In this document: one piece after another, positions 39,816 through 48,404 of the stretch | Layout of the letters: each line of letters opens with the position of its first letter | Position numbering within the stretch: the first letter of the stretch is position 1 | Origin: Methylobacterium aerolatum | Lineage (GTDB): Bacteria > Pseudomonadota > Alphaproteobacteria > Rhizobiales > Beijerinckiaceae | Direction: 5' to 3' | NCBI RefSeq assembly: GCF_022179085.1 | Contig: NZ_BPQE01000011.1 | Location: 424,771-488,770, forward strand | Length of the DNA stretch: 64,000 nt | The notes under the pieces: model-generated | Told to the model about the DNA's origin: nothing | Databases searched by the model: none | Seen by the model: the letters and a program-made list of their open reading frames with translations, nothing else | Position numbers and translations under genes: made by a program

Positions 39816-40244
39816 ATGAGCCGACCCTCGCCCTTCGGGCACCCGTTCCTCCTGGGCTTCGACGAAATCGAACAAGCCCTGGACCGCGTGGCGAAATCGG
39901 GGAGCGACGGCTACCCGCACTACAACATCGAGCGCGTGCCTCGCACGGAGCAGGAACCGGAGCGGCTCCGGATCACCCTGGCGGTGGCGGGCTTCACCCG
40001 CGAGCAACTCGACGTCATGCTCGAAGAGAATCAACTCGTGGTCCGCGGGCGCCAAGTGGACGACCGTGAGCGGCACTTCCTCCACAGGGGAATCGCCGCG
40101 CGCCAGTTCCAGCGGGCTTTCCTCCTCGCGGACGGCATGGAGGTGCTCGGCGCCGACCTCTCGAACGGCCTGCTCTCCATCGATCTCGTCCGGCCCGAAC
40201 CCGAACGCGTGGTCCGGCGCATCGACATCGGCGCCCGCGAGTGA
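39816..40244 (+). CDS. small heat-shock protein, Hsp20 family
   Basis: The 142-aa protein has the alpha-crystallin domain: YPHYNIERV, LRITLAVAGFTREQLDVML, LVVRGRQ and the GIAARQFQRAFLLADGMEV end of the rhizobial class A HspH type. It is an ATP-independent holdase. ATG at 39816 is 11 nt after GGAGGA. It is followed by a DUF1150 gene, the usual Rhizobiales pair. Confidence 0.92.
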   Translation: MSRPSPFGHPFLLGFDEIEQALDRVAKSGSDGYPHYNIERVPRTEQEPERLRITLAVAGFTREQLDVMLEENQLVVRGRQVDDRERHFLHRGIAARQFQRAFLLADGMEVLGADLSNGLLSIDLVRPEPERVVRRIDIGARE

Positions 40245-40377
40245 CGCCGGGCGGTGCGCGCGGTGCTCCGCCACGCAGTCGGCAATTGATTGGGCCGCGA
40301 TCCGTCCCCACATGCGAGTGGCGGCCCTGGTCGCCCGTTGGGACCGGGATCGCCGCTCTGCCTCATTGGAGGGCTCG

Positions 40378-40662
40378 ATGACCGACTTGAACACCGCTCC
40401 GCTGACGCCCGCCGACCTCGATCCGGCTGCCTTCCAGCCCGCCGATCTGGCGATCCTCGGCGAAGGGCACATCGCCTATGTCCGACCCATCCGGTCGGAG
40501 GACGTGCGGCGCCTCTTCCCGCAGGCCCCGGCGCTGACTCCGGGCCTCGACCTCTTCGCGCTGCTGTCGGCGAGCGGTGCGCCCATCATGCTGGCCGATT
40601 CCCGCGACGCGGTCCTGGCCAACGCGCTGGCGCAGGATCTGCAGCCGGTAAGCCTTCACTGA
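40378..40662 (+). CDS. DUF1150 family protein
   Basis: The 94-aa protein carries the DUF1150 core (LGEGHIAYVRPIRSEDV, FPQAPALTPGLDLFALL, GAPIMLADSRDAVLANA). It follows hsp20, a common association, and GGAGGG precedes the ATG by 5 nt. Function unknown; a link to stress response is inferred from context. Confidence 0.85.
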   Translation: MTDLNTAPLTPADLDPAAFQPADLAILGEGHIAYVRPIRSEDVRRLFPQAPALTPGLDLFALLSASGAPIMLADSRDAVLANALAQDLQPVSLH

Positions 40663-40713
40663 GGTACGGGCCGGGGGCCCGGCGGGCGCATCGCCCGCCC
40701 GGGGCCCCGGCGA

Positions 40714-41481
40714 TCAGACGATCCCGGCCACCGCCGAGACCAGCCTGGCGATGTCCTCGGGGCGCGAGAGGCGATGATCCCCGTCGGCGATGTATGTCAT
40801 CACCGTCCCCTCCGCCGGGAGTTTGTCGAGGAACCGGAAGACGTGGGCCGCCGGGACGTCGGGGTCGCGTCCGCCCTGGAGGATGTGAACCGGCGACCGC
40901 AAGTCGATGGGGCCGCCGAGCATCAGATGCTTGCGGCCGTCCTCCACGAGGGCCAGCGTCAGGACGTTGGGCCGCGTATCGTACTCGCTCGGTACGCGCA
41001 CCTCTCCCGCCTCCGTCATGGCCCGTTGCTGCGCCGGCGTCAGCTTCGTCCACAGCAGATCTTCGGTGAAGTCGAGAGCCGGGGCGATCAGCACCAGCCC
41101 GGCCGGCGGGTGTCCCGCCGCGATCATCTCACGGGCGGCGAGGCAGGCGATCCATCCACCCATGGACGAGCCGACGAGGACCGGTGCATCCCCCGCATGG
41201 GCGGCGATCACCGCCCGGGCATCGGCGAGCCACGCCGAAATCGTGTAATCGGTGAACGTGCCGCTGGAGGCGCCGTGGGCCGCGTAATCGAACCGGACGA
41301 AACGGCGTCCGGCGTCCCGAGCCCATTCGTCGAGCGCCGAGGCCTTGGTGGCGGTCATGTCCGAGCGGAAGCCGCCGAGCCAGACGACCGCCGGTCCCGC
41401 TCCCTCCCGGACCTGGACCGCGATCCGCCGCGCCGGACCGTGCTCCTCCACCGTCAGGAACTTCATAGCGGGCTCCGTCAT
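40714..41481 (-). CDS. alpha/beta hydrolase
   Basis: The 255-aa protein has an oxyanion segment VVWLGGFRSDM, the nucleophile elbow VGSSMGGW, an Asp in QGGRDPDVP and His in IADGDHRLSRPED, completing a Ser-Asp-His triad. It resembles ABHD10/serine-aminopeptidase-like hydrolases. ATG at 41481 has AAGGAGA 9 nt upstream. Confidence 0.88.
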   Translation of the reverse strand: MTEPAMKFLTVEEHGPARRIAVQVREGAGPAVVWLGGFRSDMTATKASALDEWARDAGRRFVRFDYAAHGASSGTFTDYTISAWLADARAVIAAHAGDAPVLVGSSMGGWIACLAAREMIAAGHPPAGLVLIAPALDFTEDLLWTKLTPAQQRAMTEAGEVRVPSEYDTRPNVLTLALVEDGRKHLMLGGPIDLRSPVHILQGGRDPDVPAAHVFRFLDKLPAEGTVMTYIADGDHRLSRPEDIARLVSAVAGIV

Positions 41482-41648
41482 CTTGCGATCTCTCCTTAGT
41501 TTTCGCGGAATTGAACGCTCAAGCTTCAGGGTCCGTTTACCGGACCGTAAAGCGCGGCGGCGATGCTGCATCCATGCGGACAGGTCTCGGCGTGTATACG
41601 TGGCAGCAATCGGCCCGGTTCGGGCGGCTCCTCGGGGGAGGGTCGTCC

Positions 41649-42872
41649 GTGGATGAGGTGTCGCGGGGGGTGACGCGGTTCCCGAGCGCGCAGGGCCGGC
41701 TGGCCGGCGCCTGCATCCTTCAGATCATCCCGGAGCTGGAGGCGGGCGGGGCGGAGCGCACCACCGTCGATGTGGCCGCAGGGCTCGCAGCCGCCGGTGC
41801 GCGCGCGCTGGTCGCCACCGAGGGCGGGCGTCTCGTCGGCGAACTGCAGGCGAAGGGCGGGCATTGGATCCGGTTCCCGGCCGCCGCGAAGAACCCCCTG
41901 CGCATGGCGCTGAACGCCGCCACGCTGGCTTCGCTCTGCCGCCGGGAGGGCGTCCAGCTGATCCACGCCCGTTCCCGCGCTCCGGCCTGGGTGGCGCTCG
42001 GCGCGGCGCGGCGTGTGGGCATCCCCTTCATGACGACCTATCACGGCAGCTACTCGGGCCGGACCGGCGTGAAGGTGCTGTACAATTCGGTGATGGCCCG
42101 GGGCGAGGTCGTCATCGCGAACTCCCATTACACGGCGGATCTCATTCGTCGGTTGCACCCCGAGCAGGCCGGGGACCGGGTGCGGGTGATCTATCGTGGC
42201 ACCGACCTCGCCGCCTTCAACCCCCACGCCGTCGGTGCGAACCGGGTCGAGGCCATCCGGAGGGCCTGGGGCGTCGCCCCGCACGAGCGGATCGTGCTGC
42301 TGGCGGCGCGCCTCACGGCCTGGAAGGGCCATCGGGTCCTGATCGAGGCCGCCGCGCGGATGCGGGATTCAGGGGTCCGCGACCTCGCCATCGTCCTCGC
42401 GGGCGATCCCCAGGGACGGGTCTCCTACGAGAGGGAGATCGATTCCCTCGTCGGCGGCCTGGGGCTGTCCGACATGGTGCGCCGCGTTGGCCACTGCACC
42501 GACATGCCGGCGGCGTTCCGGGCGGCTTCGGTCGTGGCCGTACCATCCATCGAGCCTGAGGCCTTCGGCCGGGCGGCGGTGGAGGCGCAGGCCCTCGGCA
42601 CGCCCGTGGTCGTCTCGAATCTCGGGGCGGTGCCTGAGACGGTGCTCGCACCGCCCGACGTGGTGGCGAGCCAGCGCACGGGATGGCGCGTGCCGGCGGG
42701 CGATGCCGAAGCGCTCGCCGCTGCCCTCACCGAGGCGCTAACGCTCGGAGCCAGCGCCCGGGACGCCCTGGCCCGCCGCTGCCGAGCCCATGTGGAGGCG
42801 CACTTCTCCCTCGAAGGAATGGTGGACGACACCCTCGGCGTCTACGCGGAGCTCCTCGCGCGCGGGCGGTGA
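41649..42872 (+). CDS. family 4 glycosyltransferase
   Basis: The 407-aa protein has the GT-B fold: N-terminal ILQIIPELEAGGAERTTVDV, the middle RTGVKVLYNSVMARGEVVIA and the C-terminal nucleotide-sugar site PSIEPEAFGRAAVEAQALG with the E-x7-E motif. GTG at 41649 is preferred as it follows GGGGGAGGG; ATG at 41574 is in frame. It likely adds sugars to LPS or exopolysaccharide. Confidence 0.88.
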   Translation: MDEVSRGVTRFPSAQGRLAGACILQIIPELEAGGAERTTVDVAAGLAAAGARALVATEGGRLVGELQAKGGHWIRFPAAAKNPLRMALNAATLASLCRREGVQLIHARSRAPAWVALGAARRVGIPFMTTYHGSYSGRTGVKVLYNSVMARGEVVIANSHYTADLIRRLHPEQAGDRVRVIYRGTDLAAFNPHAVGANRVEAIRRAWGVAPHERIVLLAARLTAWKGHRVLIEAAARMRDSGVRDLAIVLAGDPQGRVSYEREIDSLVGGLGLSDMVRRVGHCTDMPAAFRAASVVAVPSIEPEAFGRAAVEAQALGTPVVVSNLGAVPETVLAPPDVVASQRTGWRVPAGDAEALAAALTEALTLGASARDALARRCRAHVEAHFSLEGMVDDTLGVYAELLARGR

Positions 42873-43143
42873 GCGGACGGTGAGACGCGGCAAGGCTTGT
42901 CTCCGAGGCCGGACCCCGGAGGCTTGCAACTCACCGATTCACACCCGAAATCACGGGTGTGACGGAACAATTCAGCCTCCCGGGCGATGCCCGATAAGCC
43001 GTTTGGTCACACCGTGTTGTTGACTTGGGGCCGAGTTGCGGCATTGTGGCAGACCCCGGGGAGACCGGCACGGCTGGCGGTGAGGAGTCCCTTTCGGGGG
43101 TCGTCCGCGCCGCCGTTTGTCGTTGAAGCAGGAGAACACAGCC

Positions 43144-43686
43144 ATTCGTAGACCGATGAGAGCCATGCCGGCCCCGCAAAAGGACGGGCCGCGCGCCAAC
43201 CGCGACATCCGCGGGGTGCGGGACGTGCAGCTGATCGACGACACCGGGCAGAACCGTGGCGTCGTACCCTTCTTCGACGCCTTGGCGATGGCCGAAGAAG
43301 TCGGGCTCGACCTCGTCGAGATCGCGCCGAACTCGGTTCCCCCCGTCTGCAAGCTGCTCGATTACGGGCGCTTCCGCTTCAACGAGCAGAAGAAGCAGAA
43401 CGAGGCCCGCAAGCGGCAGAAGACGGTCGAGGTGAAGGAGATCAAGCTCCGCCCCGGCATCGACAAGCACGACTACGACACCAAGATGAAGTCCGTTCAG
43501 CGGTTCTTCGAGGAAGGCGACAAGGTCAAGGTGACCCTGCGCTTCCGCGGCCGCGAGATGGCGCACCAGGATTTGGGCCTCAAGCTCCTCGAGCGCGTGA
43601 AGCACGAGACCGCCGAGATCGCGAAGGTGGAAAGCGAGCCGATGCTCGAAGGCCGCCAGATGATCATGATTCTGGCCCCGCGCTGA
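43144..43686 (+). CDS. infC: translation initiation factor IF-3 (AUU start codon)
   Basis: The 180-aa protein is full-length IF-3: N-domain ending in [20 protein letters not shown], linker and C-domain with [18 protein letters not shown] and [14 protein letters not shown]. The start is called at ATT (43144), 9 nt after AGGAG, and the protein then begins (M)[11 protein letters not shown] as in relatives. The AUU start is the classical infC autoregulation device: IF-3 discriminates against it. A hairpin-rich leader precedes it. Confidence 0.93.
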   Translation: MRRPMRAMPAPQKDGPRANRDIRGVRDVQLIDDTGQNRGVVPFFDALAMAEEVGLDLVEIAPNSVPPVCKLLDYGRFRFNEQKKQNEARKRQKTVEVKEIKLRPGIDKHDYDTKMKSVQRFFEEGDKVKVTLRFRGREMAHQDLGLKLLERVKHETAEIAKVESEPMLEGRQMIMILAPR

Positions 43687-43762
43687 CGCCCGGCTCTCCG
43701 CGCCGTCCGTCCAGGCGGCGCGTCCTTTCTCGCGCGGGGCGCCCTCGCCCCGCAGGCTATCG

Positions 43763-44542
43763 ATGGCCCTCCAGTCCGACGAAATCGAGCGTTATGCCCG
43801 CCACCTCGTTCTCGCGGAGATTGGGGGGCCCGGACAGGCGCGCCTGAAGGCGGCACGTGTGCTGGTCGTGGGCGCGGGCGGGCTCGGCGCTCCCCTGATC
43901 CAGTACCTCGCCGCGGCCGGCATCGGGACCATCGGCATCGTCGACGACGACGTGGTCTCGCTGTCGAACCTGCAGAGACAGGTGATCCACGACACCGCCG
44001 CGGTCGGCCGCCCCAAGGTCGAGAGCGCGGCGGAGGCGGTGACGCGCCTCAATCCCCATGTCTCGGTGGAGGGCCATCCCCATCGCCTGACCGAGGCGAA
44101 TGCCGCTGCCTTGATCGCCCGCTACGACGTCGTCGCCGATGGCTCTGACAACTTCGCGACGCGTTACCTCGTTTCCGACGCTTGCTTCACCGCCGCCCGC
44201 CCGCTCGTCACGGCGGCACTCGGGCGTTTCGACGGGACGCTGACCACCCTCCGGCCGCATGAGACAGGGCCGGACGGCCACCCCAACCCCACCTATCGCT
44301 GCCTCTTCCCGAGCCCGCCGCCGCCGGGCAGCGTGCCGCCCTGCGCCGAGGCGGGCGTGCTGGGAGCGCTGGCCGGCGTGATGGGCTCATTGATGGCCAT
44401 GGAGGTGATTCGTGCCATCGCCGGTTTCGGTGAGCCGCTGGTGGGCCGCCTCCTGATGATCGACGCCCGCTCCATGCGCTTTGAGACGCTGCATTACGGC
44501 TGGGACCCGGAGAATCCGCTCACCGGCACGACCGTATCCTGA
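43763..44542 (+). CDS. ThiF/MoeB-family adenylyltransferase
   Basis: The 259-aa protein has the ATP site VLVVGAGGLGAPLIQYLAAA, the DDDVVSLSNLQRQ motif with the catalytic Arg region and the DGSDNFATRYLVSDACF segment. It should adenylate the C-terminal Gly of MoaD or ThiS-type sulfur carriers. The four zinc cysteines of classical MoeB are incomplete: only TYRC and PPCAEAG remain and the C-terminal CxxC is missing. No rhodanese domain is present. Confidence 0.88.
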   Translation: MALQSDEIERYARHLVLAEIGGPGQARLKAARVLVVGAGGLGAPLIQYLAAAGIGTIGIVDDDVVSLSNLQRQVIHDTAAVGRPKVESAAEAVTRLNPHVSVEGHPHRLTEANAAALIARYDVVADGSDNFATRYLVSDACFTAARPLVTAALGRFDGTLTTLRPHETGPDGHPNPTYRCLFPSPPPPGSVPPCAEAGVLGALAGVMGSLMAMEVIRAIAGFGEPLVGRLLMIDARSMRFETLHYGWDPENPLTGTTVS

Positions 44543-44687
44543 GCGTCCGACCGGGACGCTCTCGGCTGACGGCTTCCGGCGCCACACCCTCCGAACCGCA
44601 CCGTGCCCGATGCGTCCGGGCGTGCGCCAAACGCCGCTTGCCGTCCCCCACGCTTCGGATAAAATATACGAAGATTGCGAGGTCGCG

Positions 44688-45380
44688 ATGCCCCCGGCGG
44701 ACTCCCTCAAGGCGGCGCCCAGTCGGCTGCGGCACAAGACCGTGTCGGCGGCGGTGGCCGACGCGCTGCGCCAGCGCATCCTCAACGGTGACTTGGCGCC
44801 CGGCTTCCAGCTGCGCCAGGACGCCCTGGCCGACGAGTTCGGCATCAGCCGCATCCCCATCCGCGAGGCCCTGCTGCAACTCGAAGCCGCCGGTCTCGTG
44901 AAGATCGTGCCCCACCGGGGCGCCGTCGTCGCCGGCCTCTCGGTGGAGGAGGTCGAGGACATCTTCCAGCTGCGCGTACAGCTCGAACCTCCCCTGCTCC
45001 TCCTTTCGGCCCCGCATTTTAGCGAGGCGGACTACGCGGCGCTCCACAGTCTCACCCGGGAATACGGCGAGGCGCTCAGCGCTGGCGAAGTGGAACGGTG
45101 GGGCGAGTTGAACCGACGCTTTCACTTGGAACTGCTGCGTTTCGCCGGACGCCCGCGCTCTCTGACGATCATCTCGGGCCTGCTACAGGATTGCGACCGC
45201 CCGACCCGCCTGCAACTCAGCGCCTCCGGCGACGTCGCCCGGGCCGATCGCGAGCACACCCAGATCGTCACCCTGTGCGAGGACGGCCGGGCGGAGGAAG
45301 CGGCCGAGTTGCTGCGCACGCATATCGAGCACGCGGGGGCCTCCCTCGTGGCCATCTACCGGCGCGCTCTGGCGGAATAG
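44688..45380 (+). CDS. GntR-family (FCD) transcriptional regulator
   Basis: The 230-aa protein has an N-terminal winged HTH (VADALRQRILNGDLAPGFQL ... DEFGISRIPIREALLQLEA) and an FCD effector domain with the metal/ligand histidines (LNRRFHLELLRFAG, REHTQIVTL, LLRTHIEHA). It is followed on the same strand by the livG operon and very probably controls it in response to a small acid. AT-rich sites occur before both its own gene and livG. Confidence 0.9.
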   Translation: MPPADSLKAAPSRLRHKTVSAAVADALRQRILNGDLAPGFQLRQDALADEFGISRIPIREALLQLEAAGLVKIVPHRGAVVAGLSVEEVEDIFQLRVQLEPPLLLLSAPHFSEADYAALHSLTREYGEALSAGEVERWGELNRRFHLELLRFAGRPRSLTIISGLLQDCDRPTRLQLSASGDVARADREHTQIVTLCEDGRAEEAAELLRTHIEHAGASLVAIYRRALAE

Positions 45381-45469
45381 GCGTTCGCCGGGGGAGGGCG
45401 CCTCAGGGAGCAGCCCGACACCCGCACCCGCTGTGGCAGAATCCCGCACGGCCCGCTTGACCTCCCGCA

Positions 45470-45483
45470 GATTTTATACAATC
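45470..45483. promoter_or_regulatory. candidate GntR/FCD operator before livG
   Basis: GATTTTATACAATC is a near-palindrome in an otherwise GC-rich region, 28 bp before the livG start. It resembles FCD-type sites (ATTGTATACAAT-like). A related AT-rich stretch (GATAAAATATACGAAG, 44658-44673) lies upstream of the gntR gene itself, suggesting autoregulation. Confidence 0.5.
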
Positions 45484-45511
45484 TACAAAACAAGGCGGGG
45501 ACGAGAGAATC

Positions 45512-46264
45512 GTGTCGGATTGCGCGCTCGAAACTGAGGGGCTGACCAAGATGTTCGGCGGCTTCACCGCCGTTCGGGACGTGGCGCTCCAGGTCAAACG
45601 GCACACGATCCATGCCCTGATCGGACCGAACGGGGCGGGCAAGACCACCGTCTTCAACCTGCTCACGAAGGTTCACCGTCCCACCGGCGGCCGCATCCTC
45701 TACGAGGGCACCGACATCACGGCCGACACGCCCGCGACCATCGCCAGGCGCGGCATCGTCCGGTCCTTCCAGATCTCGGCCACCTTCCCGCACATGAGCG
45801 TGCGCGACAACGTGCGGGTCGCGCTCCAGCGCCGGCTCGGCACGCAATACCAATTCTGGCGCTCCATCCGCTCCCTCAGCGTCTTGAACGAGCGGGCGAT
45901 GGAGCTGCTGTCCGAGGTCGGCTTGGCCGATTACGCCGAGGCGAACGCGGCCGACCTCTCTTACGGCCGCAAGCGGACCCTGGAGATCGCCACGACGCTG
46001 GCCCTCGACCCGCCGCTGCTGCTCCTCGACGAGCCGACGCAGGGCATGGCCCTGGAGGACGTCGACCGGATCAAGCAGCTCATCCGCAAGATCGCGCAAG
46101 GGCGCACGATCCTGATGGTGGAGCACAACATGTCGGTGGTCTCCGACCTCTGCCACACAATCACGGTGCTCCAGCGCGGCGAGATCCTGGCGCAGGGCAG
46201 CTACGGCGAGGTCTCCAACGACCCGGCGGTGAAGTCCGCCTACCTCGGAGGCGGTCATGCCTGA
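45512..46264 (+). CDS. livG: branched-chain-type ABC transporter ATP-binding protein LivG
   Basis: The 250-aa ATPase has Walker A GPNGAGKTTVFNLL, the Q-loop region RSFQISATFPHMSV, signature LSYGRKRTLEIA and Walker B LLLLDEPTQGMALEDV. The LSYGRKR signature is typical of LivG. GTG start at 45512. Its end overlaps livF by 8 bp. Confidence 0.93.
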   Translation: MSDCALETEGLTKMFGGFTAVRDVALQVKRHTIHALIGPNGAGKTTVFNLLTKVHRPTGGRILYEGTDITADTPATIARRGIVRSFQISATFPHMSVRDNVRVALQRRLGTQYQFWRSIRSLSVLNERAMELLSEVGLADYAEANAADLSYGRKRTLEIATTLALDPPLLLLDEPTQGMALEDVDRIKQLIRKIAQGRTILMVEHNMSVVSDLCHTITVLQRGEILAQGSYGEVSNDPAVKSAYLGGGHA

Positions 46265-46967
46265 GACGCAAGCCGTCCTGGAGGTTCGCGGCCTGGAGGC
46301 GTGGTACGGCGAAAGCCACGTCCTGCACGGGGTCGATCTCACGGTCCGCGAGGGCGAGTGCATCACGCTGCTCGGCCGTAACGGCGCCGGGCGGAGCACC
46401 ACGCTTAAGGCGATCCTCGGGCTCACCGACCGGCGGGCGGGATCGGTGAAGGTGCGCGGCACCGAGGCGATCCGCCTGAGCACCCACAGGATCGCCCGTC
46501 TCGGGATCGGCTACTGCCCCGAGGAGCGGGGGATCTACCGCACCCTGACGACACAGGAGAACCTCACCCTGCTACCCCGCCTCGGCCCCGAGGGCATGGC
46601 GGTGGCCGAGGTGCTGGCGATGTTCCCCAACCTCGCGGAACGGGCCGACAGCTACGGCGGCCGTCTCTCCGGCGGCGAGCAGCAGATGCTGGCGCTCGGC
46701 CGCATCCTGACGACGGGCGCCCGCCTTCTCCTGCTCGACGAGATCACCGAGGGGCTGGCCCCGGTGATCGTGGAGGCGCTCGGCCGCGCCGTGTCGCTGC
46801 TCAAGAGCCGGGGCTTCACCATCGTTCTGGTGGAACAGAACTTTCACTTCGCCCGCCACCTCGCCGACCGTCACTACGTCATCGAGCATGGTCGCGTGGC
46901 GGCGGAGATCGCGGCCGGGGAGGTCGCGGCGCGGGAGGCCGAGGTCGGACGCCTGCTGGGCGTGTAG
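46257..46967 (+). CDS. livF: branched-chain-type ABC transporter ATP-binding protein LivF with altered Walker A
   Basis: The 236-aa protein has the LivF features GIGYCPEERGIYRTLTTQEN, LSGGEQQMLALGRIL and LLLLDEITEGLAPVIV. Walker A reads GRNGAGRST: the lysine that contacts the ATP phosphates is Arg46 (CGG at 46392-46394), while everything else is intact. LivF usually has GAGKT/S. The change may weaken hydrolysis at one site of the LivG-LivF pair or be tolerated. Confidence 0.92.
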   Translation: MPETQAVLEVRGLEAWYGESHVLHGVDLTVREGECITLLGRNGAGRSTTLKAILGLTDRRAGSVKVRGTEAIRLSTHRIARLGIGYCPEERGIYRTLTTQENLTLLPRLGPEGMAVAEVLAMFPNLAERADSYGGRLSGGEQQMLALGRILTTGARLLLLDEITEGLAPVIVEALGRAVSLLKSRGFTIVLVEQNFHFARHLADRHYVIEHGRVAAEIAAGEVAAREAEVGRLLGV

Positions 46968-47017
46968 GCGCGGGACGACGAGTTCAGGGCCTTCGGGCCG
47001 GAGAGGGAGCGGGAATC

Positions 47018-48247
47018 ATGCGGCGGCATTGGCTCGGTTACACCCTGAGAGTGTCCCTCTGTGCGCTGGCGGCCACGTCCGCCCTCGCGGCGGAGGCTGG
47101 CAAGATCAGCGACGGAGTCGTGAAAGTCGGCATCCTGAACGACCTGTCCGGCATCTATTCCGACTTCACCGGCAAGGGCTCGGCCGCAGCGGCGCAGATC
47201 GCCATCGACGAGATGGGTGGCAAGGTGCTGGGCGCCCCCGTCGAACTTGTGGCCGCCGACCACCAGAACAAGCCCGACATCGCCGCCAACCTCGCCCGCG
47301 AATGGTTCGACCAAGGCAAGGTCGACATGATCGCCGACTTCCCGACCTCCTCCACCGCGCTCGCCGTGATGGAGATCGCCAAGCAGAAGAGCCGCGTGAC
47401 GATGCTCTCGGCGGGCGTCGCCATGGCGGCGATCAACGAGAAGTGCTCGCCGCTCAACGCGCAGTGGATGGTCAACACCTACGCGCTCGCCGCCGGCACC
47501 GCGAAGGCTCTGCTCGCGACGGGCCGGAAGAGCTGGTACTTCGTGACCGCCGACTACACCTTCGGCCATTCCCTGGAGAAGGACGCCTCGGCGGTGGTCG
47601 AGGCCGAGGGCGGCAAGGTCCTCGGCGTTTCCCGCCATCCCTTCCCCGGCGGCGACTTCTCCTCCTTCATGCTAAAGGCGCAGTCGAGCGGCGCGCAGGT
47701 CATCGCGCTGGCCAACGCCGGCAGCGACACCATCAACGCCATCAAGCAGGCGGCGGAATACGGCATCGGCCGCAGCGACAAGCAGGTGATCGCGCCGCTC
47801 CTCACCTACATCACCGACGTGAAGAGCCTCGGCCTCGCCAAGGCGCAGGACATGTACCTGACGGAAGCCTTCTACTGGGATTACGACGAGCGCTCGCGCG
47901 CCTTCTCGGAGAAGTACTTCGCCAAGATGAAGCGGATGCCGAGCGCCTCGCAGGCGGCTGTCTACTCAGCGACGCTCAACTACCTCAAGGCCATCGAGAA
48001 GGCAGGAACCGACGAAGCCGGGGCGGTGATGTCCACCCTGCGCGGCATGACCATCGACGACGCGGTGATCCGCAACGGCCACCTGCGGGCCGACGGCGCC
48101 CTGGTTCACGACATGCTTCTGCTCCAGGTGAAGAAGCCCTCCGAATCCAAGCGCGATTGGGACTTCTACAACGTCCGCTCGGTGCTCAAGGGCGAGGACG
48201 TGTTCCCGAAGCCCTCCGACGCCTGCCCGCTGAATGCGAAGGGCTGA
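47018..48247 (+). CDS. branched-chain-type ABC transporter substrate-binding protein
   Basis: The 409-aa protein has a signal peptide (LRVSLCALAATSALA) and a Peripla_BP_6 fold: VKVGILNDLSGIYSDFTGKG, AADHQNKPDIAANLA and WYFVTADYTFGHSLE. Members of this cluster bind amino acids, but also urea, short acids or aromatic compounds. The YSDFTGKGSAAA ligand region differs from LivJ/K, so leucine is not assumed. Confidence 0.92.
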   Translation: MRRHWLGYTLRVSLCALAATSALAAEAGKISDGVVKVGILNDLSGIYSDFTGKGSAAAAQIAIDEMGGKVLGAPVELVAADHQNKPDIAANLAREWFDQGKVDMIADFPTSSTALAVMEIAKQKSRVTMLSAGVAMAAINEKCSPLNAQWMVNTYALAAGTAKALLATGRKSWYFVTADYTFGHSLEKDASAVVEAEGGKVLGVSRHPFPGGDFSSFMLKAQSSGAQVIALANAGSDTINAIKQAAEYGIGRSDKQVIAPLLTYITDVKSLGLAKAQDMYLTEAFYWDYDERSRAFSEKYFAKMKRMPSASQAAVYSATLNYLKAIEKAGTDEAGAVMSTLRGMTIDDAVIRNGHLRADGALVHDMLLLQVKKPSESKRDWDFYNVRSVLKGEDVFPKPSDACPLNAKG

Positions 48248-48252
48248 TCCAG

Positions 48253-48348
48253 CCGTCATTGCCAGCGGCAGCGAAGCAATCCGGGGATGCGCCACACGTC
48301 CAGGCGTCCCGCAACCCTGGGTCGCTTCTCTACGCTCGCGATGACGGA
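48253..48348. repeat. REP-like inverted repeat in the liv operon
   Basis: Two inverted arms occur between the binding-protein and livH genes: CCGTCATTGCCAGCGGCAG with GAAGCAATCC on the left and the reverse-oriented TCGCTTCTCTACGC with TCGCGATGACGGA on the right. This matches the widespread alphaproteobacterial GTCATTGCGAGCG..GCGAAGCAATCC palindromic repeat. It may stabilise upstream mRNA. Confidence 0.75.
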
Positions 48349-48404
48349 ATCGCCCAGCACTCCGCGCGCTCTCCCCGACCCCCTTTCCCGCCGGTGACCG
48401 CACG

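Noticed and set aside
44481-44687. N-terminal extension of the GntR regulator
   Set aside because: Overlaps the MoeB/ThiF-type gene end and adds Arg/Pro-rich sequence foreign to the family.
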